DNA from: Bibersteinia trehalosi
GTDB taxonomy: Bacteria > Pseudomonadota > Gammaproteobacteria > Enterobacterales > Pasteurellaceae
Length of the DNA: 64,000 bases
Assembly: GCF_004346205.1 (NCBI RefSeq)
Contig: NZ_SMAM01000001.1
Location: 248,001-312,000 of the forward strand
Direction of reading: 5' to 3'
Part shown: positions 40,649 to 49,975 of the stretch, piece by piece
How positions within the stretch are numbered: position 1 is the stretch's first letter
How the letters are laid out: each line of letters begins with the position of its first letter
The notes under the pieces: generated by a model
Told to the model about the DNA's origin: nothing
The model's database searches: none
What the model saw: only the letters and a program-made list of their open reading frames with translations
Program-made: the position numbers and the translations under genes

Positions 40649-41464
40649 TTAAATCATATTGAGTCTTTTTTGTGTAAAAATTTGCTTATCCTCCCAACGA
40701 ATCATTGTTAAATAGTTGCCCCATACACAACCTGTATCAAGCGCATAGATATGTTTAGGCGTTGTATAGCCGATAAGACTTGCCCAATGACCAAATATGA
40801 TAGGATGATGAAATTTAGGGTTATCCAACTCAAACCATGCTTTTAATTCTTGAGGCGCTTGTTCGACTGGCAATTTGCATTCAAAGTCTAAGCGTTTGTC
40901 GGCATAGCAAAACCGCATTCGAGTACAAACATTGATTGTGTAACGCAAGCGTTCTATCCCTGTTAATTCTGGTGACCAACGATCAGGGCTATTGCTGTAC
41001 ATTTGCTGAAGCAATGCAGGATAATCATTGCTTTGTAATACATGTTCTACTTCCTTAGCGCAGTTTAGCGCGGTATCCAAATCCCATTCAGGACTAATAC
41101 CCGCATGAACTAACACAAATTGATGAATGGGGTGCAGTGCTACAAGCGGTTGATTTCGCAACCAATTTTGCAAATCAGCGCGGTCTGGTGCATGGAAAAT
41201 CGGATCAACTTTGTCCTTGGGTTTTACTCTTTTGATACCTTCAAGTGTTGCAAGGAGATGTAGATCATGGTTTCCTAATACAACGGTGGCTTGTTTACCA
41301 AGGCTCTTAACAAAACGTAAGCATTCGAGTGATTTATCACCTCGGGCAACTAAATCACCCGTTAGCCACAGTTCATCTTCTTCTGGGTTAAATTTAGCTT
41401 GAGCTAAAATTGCCTGAAATTCATCAAAGCAGCCATGTAGGTCACCGATAATATAAGTTGCCAT
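40649..41464 (-). CDS. apaH: Bis(5'-nucleosyl)-tetraphosphatase, symmetrical
   Basis: Hydrolyses Ap4A to two ADP. 271 residues. Metallophosphatase motifs [22 protein letters not shown] and GNHDLHLLA appear at the N-terminus, with FGHWASL and [10 protein letters not shown] towards the C-terminus. An uptake sequence sits at 41142. It follows slam by 71 bases but a co-transcript is uncertain. Confidence 0.97.
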   Translation of the reverse strand: MATYIIGDLHGCFDEFQAILAQAKFNPEEDELWLTGDLVARGDKSLECLRFVKSLGKQATVVLGNHDLHLLATLEGIKRVKPKDKVDPIFHAPDRADLQNWLRNQPLVALHPIHQFVLVHAGISPEWDLDTALNCAKEVEHVLQSNDYPALLQQMYSNSPDRWSPELTGIERLRYTINVCTRMRFCYADKRLDFECKLPVEQAPQELKAWFELDNPKFHHPIIFGHWASLIGYTTPKHIYALDTGCVWGNYLTMIRWEDKQIFTQKRLNMI

Positions 41465-41535
41465 AATTTTCCTAAAGAGATCGATTTTGCAAATTTTTTG
41501 CGATCTTAGACCGCTTGCACAGGGCTTTGCAAGCG

Positions 41536-42951
41536 TTAAAAGCGACTTTCGATGATCAGATTCGCATTTTTATCCGTGTAAGCATATAGGCTTGGTAAGT
41601 TGCTATGATGTTTAGCATAGCCAAGTTGCAGTTTGGGTGTAAACCCTAACCAATGCCAATCTCGTTTCCAAAGGGTAAGATTAATGCTGTTCACACGATC
41701 ATGGCGAATTTTACCCAGATTAAGTTTGCCTCCCAGCACCGCAGTGTCTTTATAATGTCTGTCGGTGTAAGCTAGGGTCAGGCGGCTTGATAATCCAAGT
41801 GTTTGCCATTCCTGCTGCCAGCCGAAACGTAAGCTTTTGGTATCAGAACTATGTTGTTTCAATACGGTTTTATCTCGGTTGAAATCCGTGCCAATAAAGA
41901 AAAATTGTTGCGGATTACGTAGCCAGAGTAGGGTGGCTGAAGCAAGTTGATAGTTGCCATTATAAATGTGTTGGTCGAAATAGCGTTTTTTACCATACTC
42001 GAATGCAGTAGCAAGTTGCCAGCGAGAAGAAAGCCAATGCGCATGTTCTAGCCTTAATCCGTTTGTCCAGCGTTCTGATTGATGATGTTTCCAGCGTTTT
42101 TCATAAAATGGTAATACGCGGGTGGTTTGCTGTGACTTTTTGTAAGCATAGCCAAACAAAGCGCGATTGGTGATTTCATCGTAGCCATGATTATCCCAAT
42201 AAAGTTCCCCCTGCGTTTGATTATCGAAACTAAGGTAATGCGAGCCAAGTAGGTTAAAATCTCTTTGTAGTCCAAAAGAATAGTGAATTCCGTGCGCAGT
42301 TTGTGGTAACAGGTTAGGCTGTTTCACATAGCCGGTATGCTCAATTTCAGTTTGTTTGGATGTGTTATTGATATTACCATCCCGTACATAGTGGGCAGAG
42401 AAATTGAACTTCCAAGCTTGTTTTTTCTCCAGATATTGCTGATACTGTTCAATCAGTTGCTGCACTTTATAAGGTAGATTTTCGGCACTTTTAGCTTTAT
42501 CGAATTGTTCACTTGCCGCATTCGTTTGTTGATCATGTAGTGATGCAATTGCCAGTTCAATTCGTACGGTATTTAGTTCAGGTTGTTTAGCAAGAATAGT
42601 GCGAAACTCTCGAATAGCTTGTGAATAATTTCCTTTAAGTAGCGCGATTTTACCTTGAGCATAGCGCAATAAAATTGGGTCAATATGGGCAAAATCTTGA
42701 TAAATTGTGACCAGTTTTTCCATATTAGTGAGCTGGCGAGTATAGATAGCTTGGCTGAGTAATTTTTCGGTTAATGCCTGATTAGCACGTAATTCAGCTT
42801 CGTTAAAAATGTGGCGAGACGATTGTTCCACTGCAAGCTGTAAGGGTGCCGATGTTGGTTTAGCGATATGTTCTATTTGGCTAGGTGTACTATTGGGATC
42901 TTGAGCAAAGAGTAATGTCGGAAAAAAAAACAGTAATGGAAATTTCTTCAT
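41536..42951 (-). CDS. slam: Slam-family outer-membrane translocator of surface lipoproteins (DUF560)
   Basis: Slam proteins move specific lipoproteins across the outer membrane to the cell surface. 471 residues: signal peptide [16 protein letters not shown], an N-terminal TPR domain (about 30-180; [31 protein letters not shown]), and a C-terminal beta-barrel (about 185-471) of alternating aromatic strands that ends in a terminal Phe (LIIESRF), typical of barrel insertion. Right downstream of a lipoprotein gene of Slam-substrate type. It is separated from it by 56 bases holding a strong hairpin. Confidence 0.88.
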   Translation of the reverse strand: MKKFPLLFFFPTLLFAQDPNSTPSQIEHIAKPTSAPLQLAVEQSSRHIFNEAELRANQALTEKLLSQAIYTRQLTNMEKLVTIYQDFAHIDPILLRYAQGKIALLKGNYSQAIREFRTILAKQPELNTVRIELAIASLHDQQTNAASEQFDKAKSAENLPYKVQQLIEQYQQYLEKKQAWKFNFSAHYVRDGNINNTSKQTEIEHTGYVKQPNLLPQTAHGIHYSFGLQRDFNLLGSHYLSFDNQTQGELYWDNHGYDEITNRALFGYAYKKSQQTTRVLPFYEKRWKHHQSERWTNGLRLEHAHWLSSRWQLATAFEYGKKRYFDQHIYNGNYQLASATLLWLRNPQQFFFIGTDFNRDKTVLKQHSSDTKSLRFGWQQEWQTLGLSSRLTLAYTDRHYKDTAVLGGKLNLGKIRHDRVNSINLTLWKRDWHWLGFTPKLQLGYAKHHSNLPSLYAYTDKNANLIIESRF

Positions 42952-42970
42952 TTCTTATCCTTAGAAAAAG

Positions 42971-42994
42971 AAAAGGGCTGTTACCAGCCCTTTT
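42971..42994 (-). terminator. Hairpin between lipoprotein gene and slam
   Basis: Perfect ten-base stem AAAAGGGCTG / CAGCCCTTTT with a four-base loop, followed on the minus strand by CTTTTTCT. It lies inside the lipoprotein-slam transcript and probably terminates part of it, so that more lipoprotein than translocator is made. Confidence 0.8.
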
Positions 42995-43007
42995 AGCTAT
43001 GGCGAGC

Positions 43008-44258
43008 CTATTTTTCAGTTTTCACTGCACCAAATACAGCGTTATATTTAGTTATGCCGTTATCTTTTATATTATCTTCTTTTTCTAATTGTATAGACCC
43101 TACAGCATCGTTTAAAGTTGGTCCAACTAATTTTACTGAATAGTCTCCTTCTAAATCATCTTGTTTATCTGCGGTAGCTGTACCGTAGAAACCAATTTCA
43201 TAGGTTGGCTGGAAAGCTGCTGGTGCAAGCTTGCTTTGTTCAAGAGTAATTTTACCTACACTATTACTATTTACTGTACCGGTTAATGTGCTGTTTTCCC
43301 ATTTACTATCTAAATGCAGACTAAGGGTAACATCACCATCAATTTTAGGTGTCTCAACTACCGATTGTCCATTGATCTGTTTTTCCACACGGGCAATTAC
43401 ATTACCTTTATATTCAGCATCACCCAGTAGCTCATTATTCCATTTACCATTTTTACCTTGTAAAGTGTAAACCGTATATTCGGCACTATTAGTATTACTA
43501 CCAGCCCCGCTATCTTCAGAAATACCATCACTGTCGCGACCGGTTTTTAGTTGCACGTGGAACAGATTACTATTTTCGGCATCAGTAAAAAGAGCACCAT
43601 AGCTAGAATACGGTTGATTGATGTAGAGGTAGCTAATTTCTTGGCTATTACCAACCAATCTAGAGTCTTTATAGCTGCCTTGATGCAGGCCAAGGTAGTT
43701 ATCGCCTCGATTGTTAAGAGATTTAATAAAACGACTGTCTTGAGTATTTTGACCTAATTCAAAACCAAGAGAATAGTTATATTCTGTATCTCCAAACTCT
43801 TGGCTGGCTCCAAGTGGTGATTTATCACTTTTTAGGTGGTAATCCGTATGATCTGCTCTTGCGCTACTTACATTAACTAAACTTCCTGTCTGACTTAATG
43901 CAACAACTCGCCATGCCTGGCCTTTGCTATCCTCATTAATACCAGAAGCGTACGGTTTATTCTTTGGTATATCAGGTTGTGCGGGTTGTTCTGGTTGAGC
44001 TGGTTTTTCTGGTGTAGGAACAACGGGCTCTGGCTGTTTTGGTGTTTCGGCTGGAGTAACCGGTTTTGGTTGCTCAGGTTTAGCAGGAATGTTATTGGCT
44101 TTATTCGATTCTTCCTTTTTATCCTTTTCCTTTGTGATTTGAATTGGTTGAGGCTCTGAATTTTTTGCTACCACAGATGGACCATGGCTAGATTTACAGC
44201 CAGTAATCACAAAAGAAACCGCAATTGCGGCAAGAGTAAGTTTAAATGTAGAACGCAT
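43008..44258 (-). CDS. Predicted Slam-dependent surface lipoprotein
   Basis: Lipoprotein of 416 residues. Signal peptide with lipobox VITGC (Cys21); residues 22-102 form a charged then proline-rich tether (many PEK/PEQP repeats, 58-102); the rest is predicted beta-rich. The C-terminal segment includes EIGFYGTATADKQDDLEG, GSIQLEKED and ends VFGAVKTEK, which resembles the TbpB-type barrel domain common in Slam substrates (the usual G-x-FYG...ELGG...FGAKK pattern). Ligand unknown. Neighbours: slam downstream, znuD divergent, so a metal- or haem-binding co-receptor is the best guess. ATG 44258 follows GGAGATAAA. Confidence 0.75.
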   Translation of the reverse strand: MRSTFKLTLAAIAVSFVITGCKSSHGPSVVAKNSEPQPIQITKEKDKKEESNKANNIPAKPEQPKPVTPAETPKQPEPVVPTPEKPAQPEQPAQPDIPKNKPYASGINEDSKGQAWRVVALSQTGSLVNVSSARADHTDYHLKSDKSPLGASQEFGDTEYNYSLGFELGQNTQDSRFIKSLNNRGDNYLGLHQGSYKDSRLVGNSQEISYLYINQPYSSYGALFTDAENSNLFHVQLKTGRDSDGISEDSGAGSNTNSAEYTVYTLQGKNGKWNNELLGDAEYKGNVIARVEKQINGQSVVETPKIDGDVTLSLHLDSKWENSTLTGTVNSNSVGKITLEQSKLAPAAFQPTYEIGFYGTATADKQDDLEGDYSVKLVGPTLNDAVGSIQLEKEDNIKDNGITKYNAVFGAVKTEK

Positions 44259-44347
44259 GTTTTATCTCCGTTAGGTTAAATCCATAAAATTTTAATGGAT
44301 ATATTTCCTGCTTGGCAAGAGGGGAAAGATAAAAATATATAATTTTT

Positions 44348-44399
44348 TTATGGTTATTATTGTCAAGCCTCATATTTTGCAGTAACTTATTAACCATAA
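44348..44399. promoter_or_regulatory. Possible operator in znuD / lipoprotein divergent region
   Basis: Nine-base inverted repeat TTATGGTTA (44348-44356) / TAACCATAA (44391-44399), placed between the two divergent starts. The 161-base intergenic region is very AT-rich. It does not match the E. coli Zur consensus well, so the regulator is unassigned. Confidence 0.35.
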
Positions 44400-44419
44400 T
44401 TATTTTATGGAGAATAAAA

Positions 44420-46792
44420 TTGTTTAATAAAAAATTACTAGCTGTGTTGATTTCAGCCCAATTTAGCCCGCTTGTTTGGGCAAACAATAACGATGTTGCA
44501 GTGTTAGACGAAGTTTCAGTAGTTGGTAGTACACCGAGTATTTCGCAAGGAAGTGAAGTTACCTTACTGAAAGTCAGTGATAAAATTATTGCAGGTAAGG
44601 AATTTAAAAAGCGCTCAGCAACGCTGGGCAATGCGCTTGCAGCGGAGTTAGGTGTACACAGTAACCCGTTTGGCGGTGGCGCGAGTAAGCCAATTATCCG
44701 TGGCCAAGAAGGCGCGAGAATTCGTATTCTGCAAAACGGTTCGGATGTGATTGATATGTCAAACCTATCGCCAGATCATGCGGTGGTTGCCGATTCATTG
44801 CTTGCTAAACAGGTAGAAATTTTGCGTGGTTCCAGTACCTTGCTTTATGCCAGCAGTTCACCGGCTGGGATTGTGAATGTGGTAGATAAACGCATTCCAA
44901 CTGAGATCCCAGAAAAGGGCTATGAAGTGGAACTCAATAGCCGTTTTGATACCGCTGCCAAAGAGAAAGTCGGCGCATTAGGAGCAACCTTTGGTATCGG
45001 CAAACATATTGCGGTGCGAGCCGAAGGGCTGACCCGCCACAGCGATAACTACCGTGTTCCAGGGATTAATTTAGGCGAACGGTTAAACTATGTACCGGAT
45101 ACTTATAATAAATCCAAAGTCGGTACGTTAGGATTGTCCTTTGTTGGTGAGCAAGGTTATATCGGTGCGTCATACAGTAAACGGCGGGATAACTATGGCT
45201 TACCAGGGCATAACCATAAATTCGATTTCTGTACTGGTCATATTTACGGCAATAAACGGGACAAATACGCCTATACCTATCTCTATCCGCATTTGATTGG
45301 CGAGGAAAACATTGGGAGCAATCCGCATTTCCACTGTGGAACTAATCATGCAGAAGATGGTACACACAGTCACGATAATCCATTCGGACACGATCACGAC
45401 CATACACACCCTGGTCCATGGGTTGATTTAGAATCCAAACGATTTGATGTAAAAGCCGAGTTGCGTCAGCCATTCAAAGGTATTGATAAAATTAAAGTAA
45501 GCTACGCCGATGCCGATTATTACCATGACGAAAAAGATGCCGGTGTGTTAGCAACACGCTACCATAAACAGCTGAAAAAAGATCAGGATTATGGCAAACC
45601 GGTCAATATTTTCAAAAATCGAGGCAAAAATGCCCGCTTGGAAATCTATCATGCACCACTAGATGGTTTAACCGGTGTATGGGGCGTGCAGTACCAAACT
45701 CAGAAGAGCAGCATGCATGCACCGAAAGATCGTGAAGTGAAATTCCCGCTGGTTGAAAACACGAATAAACAGATGAGCCTGTTCGGTATTGAACAGTATA
45801 TGTGGGATAATTTTGCTCTTGAATTTGCCGGACGAGTAGAAAAGCAGAAGATTGAAATTGAATACGATCGCAATGAAATCAAACGCTTGCAGGATCATTA
45901 TCGCATTAGTGGTGGTCAACAGGTTGAGCCAGATCTGTCTCCTTATAACCAAAATGCTTATGCCTATTCCAGTACGCTAAATTGGTTTTTCCACCCAGAT
46001 TATCAACTTTCATTTACTGCATCGCATAACGAACGTTTCCCAACGCCGATGGAGCTGTATTATCACGGACAGCATATTGCGACTAACTCGTTTGAATACG
46101 GCAATAAAGATTTGAAAAAAGAGCAATCTAACAATGTAGAACTAGGCTTAGGTTATCAAACTGAGCGAGTTGGATACAAAGTAAATGTTTATTACAACCA
46201 CTTTAAAAACTACATTTACAATGAAAATTTATTCCGTGAAAATCAGTTGTTTATGCGTCGTTATAACCAGGCAAAAGCCCGTTTTTACGGCATAGAAGCT
46301 GAGGCAAGCTACCGCTTTAACAACAAATACCAAGCCACGATTTTTGGTGATATGGTAAGAGGCTGGCTGACCAATTTACCTCCACTGACGGTAAACAGCG
46401 ATTACAGCGTATTTAAAGATTATTTACCAAAAGATGCTAAACCAGGTGAAGATTATTTGATTTATCGTGCTGATCAAAATACGCCTCGAACCCCTCCTGT
46501 ACGACTAGGTTTTCGTTTTAATGCGGAGTTTACCCCAAATTGGTCAGGAGATTTAGAATTGATCCGTACCTTTACTCAACGCCGTACCAGCCAGTTGGAA
46601 TATATCACGGAAGGTAATACGATGTTAAATATAGGTGTGGCATATAGTAATAAGTGGAAAGATTTGGATTACAAAATCAGCCTAAACGGCACGAATCTGC
46701 TGAATCAGCCAGTTTATATTCATACCTCCTACCACCAATTTGTGCCGCAAATGGGGCGTAACTTTATCTTAGGAATGGAAATGAAATTTTAA
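44420..46792 (+). CDS. znuD: ZnuD-type TonB-dependent receptor (zinc, possibly haem)
   Basis: Outer-membrane TonB-dependent transporter. About 790 residues from a TTG start at 44420 behind GGAGAATAAAA (MFNKKLLAVLISAQFSPLVWA signal peptide); the frame upstream to 44360 has no such signal. Plug domain with SKPIIRGQEGARIRILQNGSDVIDMS-like sequence, then a 22-strand barrel ending MGRNFILGMEMKF. It matches the Neisseria ZnuD pattern across the length, including GLPGHNHKFDFC, LYPHLIGEENI and a His-rich loop at residues about 264-334 (13 His, 2 Cys in 71) suited to zinc capture. Divergent from the lipoprotein-slam pair. Confidence 0.9.
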   Translation: MFNKKLLAVLISAQFSPLVWANNNDVAVLDEVSVVGSTPSISQGSEVTLLKVSDKIIAGKEFKKRSATLGNALAAELGVHSNPFGGGASKPIIRGQEGARIRILQNGSDVIDMSNLSPDHAVVADSLLAKQVEILRGSSTLLYASSSPAGIVNVVDKRIPTEIPEKGYEVELNSRFDTAAKEKVGALGATFGIGKHIAVRAEGLTRHSDNYRVPGINLGERLNYVPDTYNKSKVGTLGLSFVGEQGYIGASYSKRRDNYGLPGHNHKFDFCTGHIYGNKRDKYAYTYLYPHLIGEENIGSNPHFHCGTNHAEDGTHSHDNPFGHDHDHTHPGPWVDLESKRFDVKAELRQPFKGIDKIKVSYADADYYHDEKDAGVLATRYHKQLKKDQDYGKPVNIFKNRGKNARLEIYHAPLDGLTGVWGVQYQTQKSSMHAPKDREVKFPLVENTNKQMSLFGIEQYMWDNFALEFAGRVEKQKIEIEYDRNEIKRLQDHYRISGGQQVEPDLSPYNQNAYAYSSTLNWFFHPDYQLSFTASHNERFPTPMELYYHGQHIATNSFEYGNKDLKKEQSNNVELGLGYQTERVGYKVNVYYNHFKNYIYNENLFRENQLFMRRYNQAKARFYGIEAEASYRFNNKYQATIFGDMVRGWLTNLPPLTVNSDYSVFKDYLPKDAKPGEDYLIYRADQNTPRTPPVRLGFRFNAEFTPNWSGDLELIRTFTQRRTSQLEYITEGNTMLNIGVAYSNKWKDLDYKISLNGTNLLNQPVYIHTSYHQFVPQMGRNFILGMEMKF

Positions 46793-46799
46793 AGAAAAC

Positions 46800-46829
46800 G
46801 AAGGCTTTCAGAGATGAAAGCCTTCTTTG
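46800..46829 (+). terminator. znuD terminator
   Basis: GAAGGCTTTC / GAAAGCCTTC stem with AGAGAT loop followed by TTTGTTT, between convergent znuD and rnb. Confidence 0.92.
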
Positions 46830-46839
46830 TTTATATTAG

Positions 46840-48816
46840 CTAAAGCAATAATTCGCCGACAATACTGCGAGTTTCCAATCGTACTTCGGTTAATCTCAGC
46901 TTAACCGTTTGCCCAATTTGATAAGCTTTAGCACCTTTAATATAAAGTGCTAATTCTTCAGGCGTAAACAAGATTTCTTCTTTATTTGAATGAAGTGTCG
47001 AGCATGGCACAAAAATGGATGCACCGTTTTCAGTCACACGCACACGCAATCCACCACGAGAAACATCGTGAATTTCGCCCTCAAACTCTACATTTTTCTC
47101 TACCATCGGTTCAAGATAGCAAGCATAAAGCCAGTCAGCAATATCACGCTCAACGAGACGATTCTGTTTACGAGCTTCTTGTAAACGAGCAAGTATGCTC
47201 TCTTCTACTGCAAGCGGTGCTTTTTGCGCCAAAATTTGCTTAATGATGCGGTGGTTTACCATATCGCCATATTTACGAATTGGCGATGTCCAAGTCGCAT
47301 AATGAGAAATCCCTAAGCCTAAATGTGGTGCTACGCTGTTTTTAAACTCTGCAAAGGTGAGATAACGGCGTAAACGCAACTCCAAGAAATTGGTTTGAGT
47401 CCGTTCGCTATACGCATCTATATCACGACGCATTTCGCAATAACCATCAAGTGTAGTTAAACGCTCTGGGGCATAACGTTCACTTAATGCTTCACGATTT
47501 TCATCATCTGCCAGTGTCTCTAATAAGAATTTGCGAGCAGGCTCTAAATTTTTACTATCAAAACCACTATGCGTATTGAATACCCCTGTACCAGCGTATT
47601 GTTCAAGATATTTCGCACAGCAAATGTTGGCAAGAATCATCGATTCTTCAATCATTTGGTTAGCAATACGGCGGAAATCTACGTGAATATCACGTACAGA
47701 TCCATCTTCATTTAATTCAAACGAATAATCACCACTTTCTTTGAAAAGTAAGGCATTTTGTTTACGCCATTCAATACGAGCAAGGGTAAATTGATGCAAC
47801 CACTCAATTTGCTGACGAGTTTCATTACTTTCTGGCTGCCAACTATTTTCTAGCTGCTCAATAAAATCTGATACATCGTTATAGGCTAAACGGTCATGCG
47901 ATTTTACCCAAGCAGAAACAAAACGAGTTTCTCCGACAATTTCACCAGCTTTATCCGTTTCAATGAAAGCCACTAATGCAGGGCGTTTTTCATTTGGTAC
48001 AAGCGAACAAAGTTCATCTGAAAGCTCACGAGGCAACATTGGAATGTTAAATCCCGGCAAGTAATTCGTAAAACAACGTTGGCGAGCATCTTTTTCCAAA
48101 CGAGAATTTTCAGGAATATAGGCTGTTGGATCGGCAATGGCGACGACTAATTTCCAGCCGTTATCGGTTGGCTCAATATAGAGCGCATCGTCCATATCTT
48201 GCGTACTAGGGCTATCAATTGTGGTGAAATAAAGATGCGTCAAATCCTCACGATCTAATTCATCGTGCAATTCATAACTATCTTCCCCTTTTACTGGTTC
48301 ACGAGGCTGTTCGTGGCGAGCAAGTGTTACCCACCAAGGGGCATAGTTATCATTTGCTTCACAAATAAATTGTGTAACCTGTGCAAAGAAAAAACGATCA
48401 TCACGCAGAGGGTGCGTGCGAAGTTGTGCCACCACCCAATCATTTTCTTTGAGTTCTTGGCTGACTTTTTTATTCACATTCGCCCCAATGCGATTGTTAA
48501 TGCTAGGATGATCTACGGCAAGTTGTAATTTACCGTCTTTGTTAAATTTCACCTGTGCAATAAAACGCTCAAGCATAGGCTCAATAAGGCTGTCAATTTC
48601 AACCTGTGCTTTATCGCCTTCACGCTTAACGACAGCTTTTACTCTATCGCCATGCATGACCTTTTTCATTTCTGGAGGCGGGATAAAAAAGCTTTCTTTA
48701 TCGCACTCTAAAAAGCCATAAGCTTTGTCAGATGCTTTTACTACGCCTTCCACATACTCTTTGGACGCTTCAATTTGTTGTTTTAGCTGGGCTAAAAGGG
48801 GATTATTTTGGAACAT
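46840..48816 (-). CDS. rnb: Exoribonuclease II
   Basis: 3'-5' hydrolytic exoribonuclease. 658 residues from ATG 48816 (family start MFQNNPLLAQLKQQI); the longer frame is leader. Order: two cold-shock domains, the RNB catalytic core with DSPSTQDMDDALYIE, and a C-terminal S1 domain (VEFEGEIHDVSRGGLRVRVTENG). The ribosome site is weak. An AT-rich gap with two hairpins precedes it. Confidence 0.95.
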   Translation of the reverse strand: MFQNNPLLAQLKQQIEASKEYVEGVVKASDKAYGFLECDKESFFIPPPEMKKVMHGDRVKAVVKREGDKAQVEIDSLIEPMLERFIAQVKFNKDGKLQLAVDHPSINNRIGANVNKKVSQELKENDWVVAQLRTHPLRDDRFFFAQVTQFICEANDNYAPWWVTLARHEQPREPVKGEDSYELHDELDREDLTHLYFTTIDSPSTQDMDDALYIEPTDNGWKLVVAIADPTAYIPENSRLEKDARQRCFTNYLPGFNIPMLPRELSDELCSLVPNEKRPALVAFIETDKAGEIVGETRFVSAWVKSHDRLAYNDVSDFIEQLENSWQPESNETRQQIEWLHQFTLARIEWRKQNALLFKESGDYSFELNEDGSVRDIHVDFRRIANQMIEESMILANICCAKYLEQYAGTGVFNTHSGFDSKNLEPARKFLLETLADDENREALSERYAPERLTTLDGYCEMRRDIDAYSERTQTNFLELRLRRYLTFAEFKNSVAPHLGLGISHYATWTSPIRKYGDMVNHRIIKQILAQKAPLAVEESILARLQEARKQNRLVERDIADWLYACYLEPMVEKNVEFEGEIHDVSRGGLRVRVTENGASIFVPCSTLHSNKEEILFTPEELALYIKGAKAYQIGQTVKLRLTEVRLETRSIVGELLL

Positions 48817-48841
48817 AGTTTCATCAGTGATAAAATAAAAA

Positions 48842-48867
48842 TTCCCCAAGTTATTTAAAATGGGGAA
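48842..48867 (-). terminator. Second hairpin between fabI and rnb
   Basis: TTCCCCA / TGGGGAA with a 12-base AT loop; followed on the minus strand by a T-rich stretch. It would end any fabI readthrough just ahead of rnb. Confidence 0.6.
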
Positions 48868-48940
48868 GTGTGGCTTCGACAAGCTCAGCCACCGCGAATA
48901 TAAAAAATGTAGCTCAGATAGGCTCTGCTATCGTAGAAAT
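48868..48940. repeat. Dispersed-repeat fragment with CTTCGACAAGCTCAGCCACC
   Basis: GTGGCTTCGACAAGCTCAGCCAC is a near-palindromic string (GTGGCT...AGCCAC) of a kind often seen dispersed in intergenic DNA of gammaproteobacteria. A shifted inverted relative (GTTGAGCTTGTT) occurs at 48951-48962 in the loop of the adjacent terminator. Confidence 0.55.
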
Positions 48941-48977
48941 AAAAATGGTCGTTGAGCTTGTTAAAACGACCATTTTT
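48941..48977 (-). terminator. fabI terminator
   Basis: AAAAATGGTCGTT / AACGACCATTTTT, 13-base perfect stem just after the fabI stop, ending in T-run on the minus strand. Confidence 0.88.
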
Positions 48978-48983
48978 TATGGA

Positions 48984-49766
48984 TTATTCAATATCACCCA
49001 TCGCTACTGTGCTATAACCAGCATCAACGTGTACGACTTCGCCAGTGATACCGCCTGCTAAATCAGAACATAGGAATGCCGCAGAATTACCCACATCATC
49101 AATGGTTACACAACGGCGTAATGGAGCAGTTTTTTCAAAGCTAGACAACATTTTCTTGAAGTCTTTGATACCACTTGCAGCAAGAGTGCGGATTGGGCCT
49201 GCGGAAATCGCATTGACACGAATACCATCTTTCCCCATATCGGCAGCCATCACACGAGTTGCTGCTTCAAGAGACGCTTTTGCCAAGCACATTACATTGT
49301 AGTTTGGAATTGCACGTTCTGCACCTAAATAAGACAGCGTTAAAAGTGCCGAATTTGGATTTAAGTATGGGCGAGCAGCTTGTGCCATTGCTACAAAACT
49401 ATATGCACTAATATCGTGCGCAATACGGAAACCTTCGCGGGTTGCAGCGTTTACATAATCGCCATCGAGCTGATCGCCAGGAGCAAAGCCGATAGAATGC
49501 ACAAAACCATCAAATTTTTCCCATTTTTTGCTAAGTTCAGCAAAACAATTCGTGATGCTATCATCAAATGCCACATCCATTGGTAAAACAATGTCTGAAC
49601 CAAATTCAGTTGCAAATTCTTCCACGCGAGCTTTCAATTTATCATTTAAGTAGGTGAAAGCCAGCTCTGCACCTTGTGCTTTCATTGCTTTGGCAATGCC
49701 GTAAGCAATAGAACGGTTGCTGGCTAAGCCAGTGATTAAAATACGTTTACCTGCTAAAAAGCTCAT
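48984..49766 (-). CDS. fabI: Enoyl-[acyl-carrier-protein] reductase (NADH)
   Basis: Last reductive step of each fatty-acid elongation cycle. 260 residues, SDR fold with [21 protein letters not shown] cofactor loop and the catalytic Tyr/Lys pair in [29 protein letters not shown] behind AAGGAATTAATT. Monocistronic. Confidence 0.97.
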   Translation of the reverse strand: MSFLAGKRILITGLASNRSIAYGIAKAMKAQGAELAFTYLNDKLKARVEEFATEFGSDIVLPMDVAFDDSITNCFAELSKKWEKFDGFVHSIGFAPGDQLDGDYVNAATREGFRIAHDISAYSFVAMAQAARPYLNPNSALLTLSYLGAERAIPNYNVMCLAKASLEAATRVMAADMGKDGIRVNAISAGPIRTLAASGIKDFKKMLSSFEKTAPLRRCVTIDDVGNSAAFLCSDLAGGITGEVVHVDAGYSTVAMGDIE

Positions 49767-49975
49767 AATTAATTCCTTCTATAAAAATAAATCAATGCCC
49801 AAAGGCAAAACGGTGGGATTATAGCGAAAACTCGTCTATTCGAGCAAATACAAGCGGTGTGATCGGACGAGTTTTTTGCAAAAATTGCACTACACAAGCT
49901 TTTTTATCGGCTTTAACTTGAAATTAAGGATTTCAGCCTTATCATAAGCAACATTTTGGGTAACGGAATAAAGAA

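Noticed and set aside
43008-44258. Calling the lipoprotein TbpB
   Set aside because: At 416 residues it is shorter than TbpB, there is no tbpA neighbour, and only the C-terminal barrel motif is shared.
44242-44631. 129-codon minus-strand open frame across the znuD start
   Set aside because: Overlaps two well-supported genes and their promoter region; residue composition looks random.
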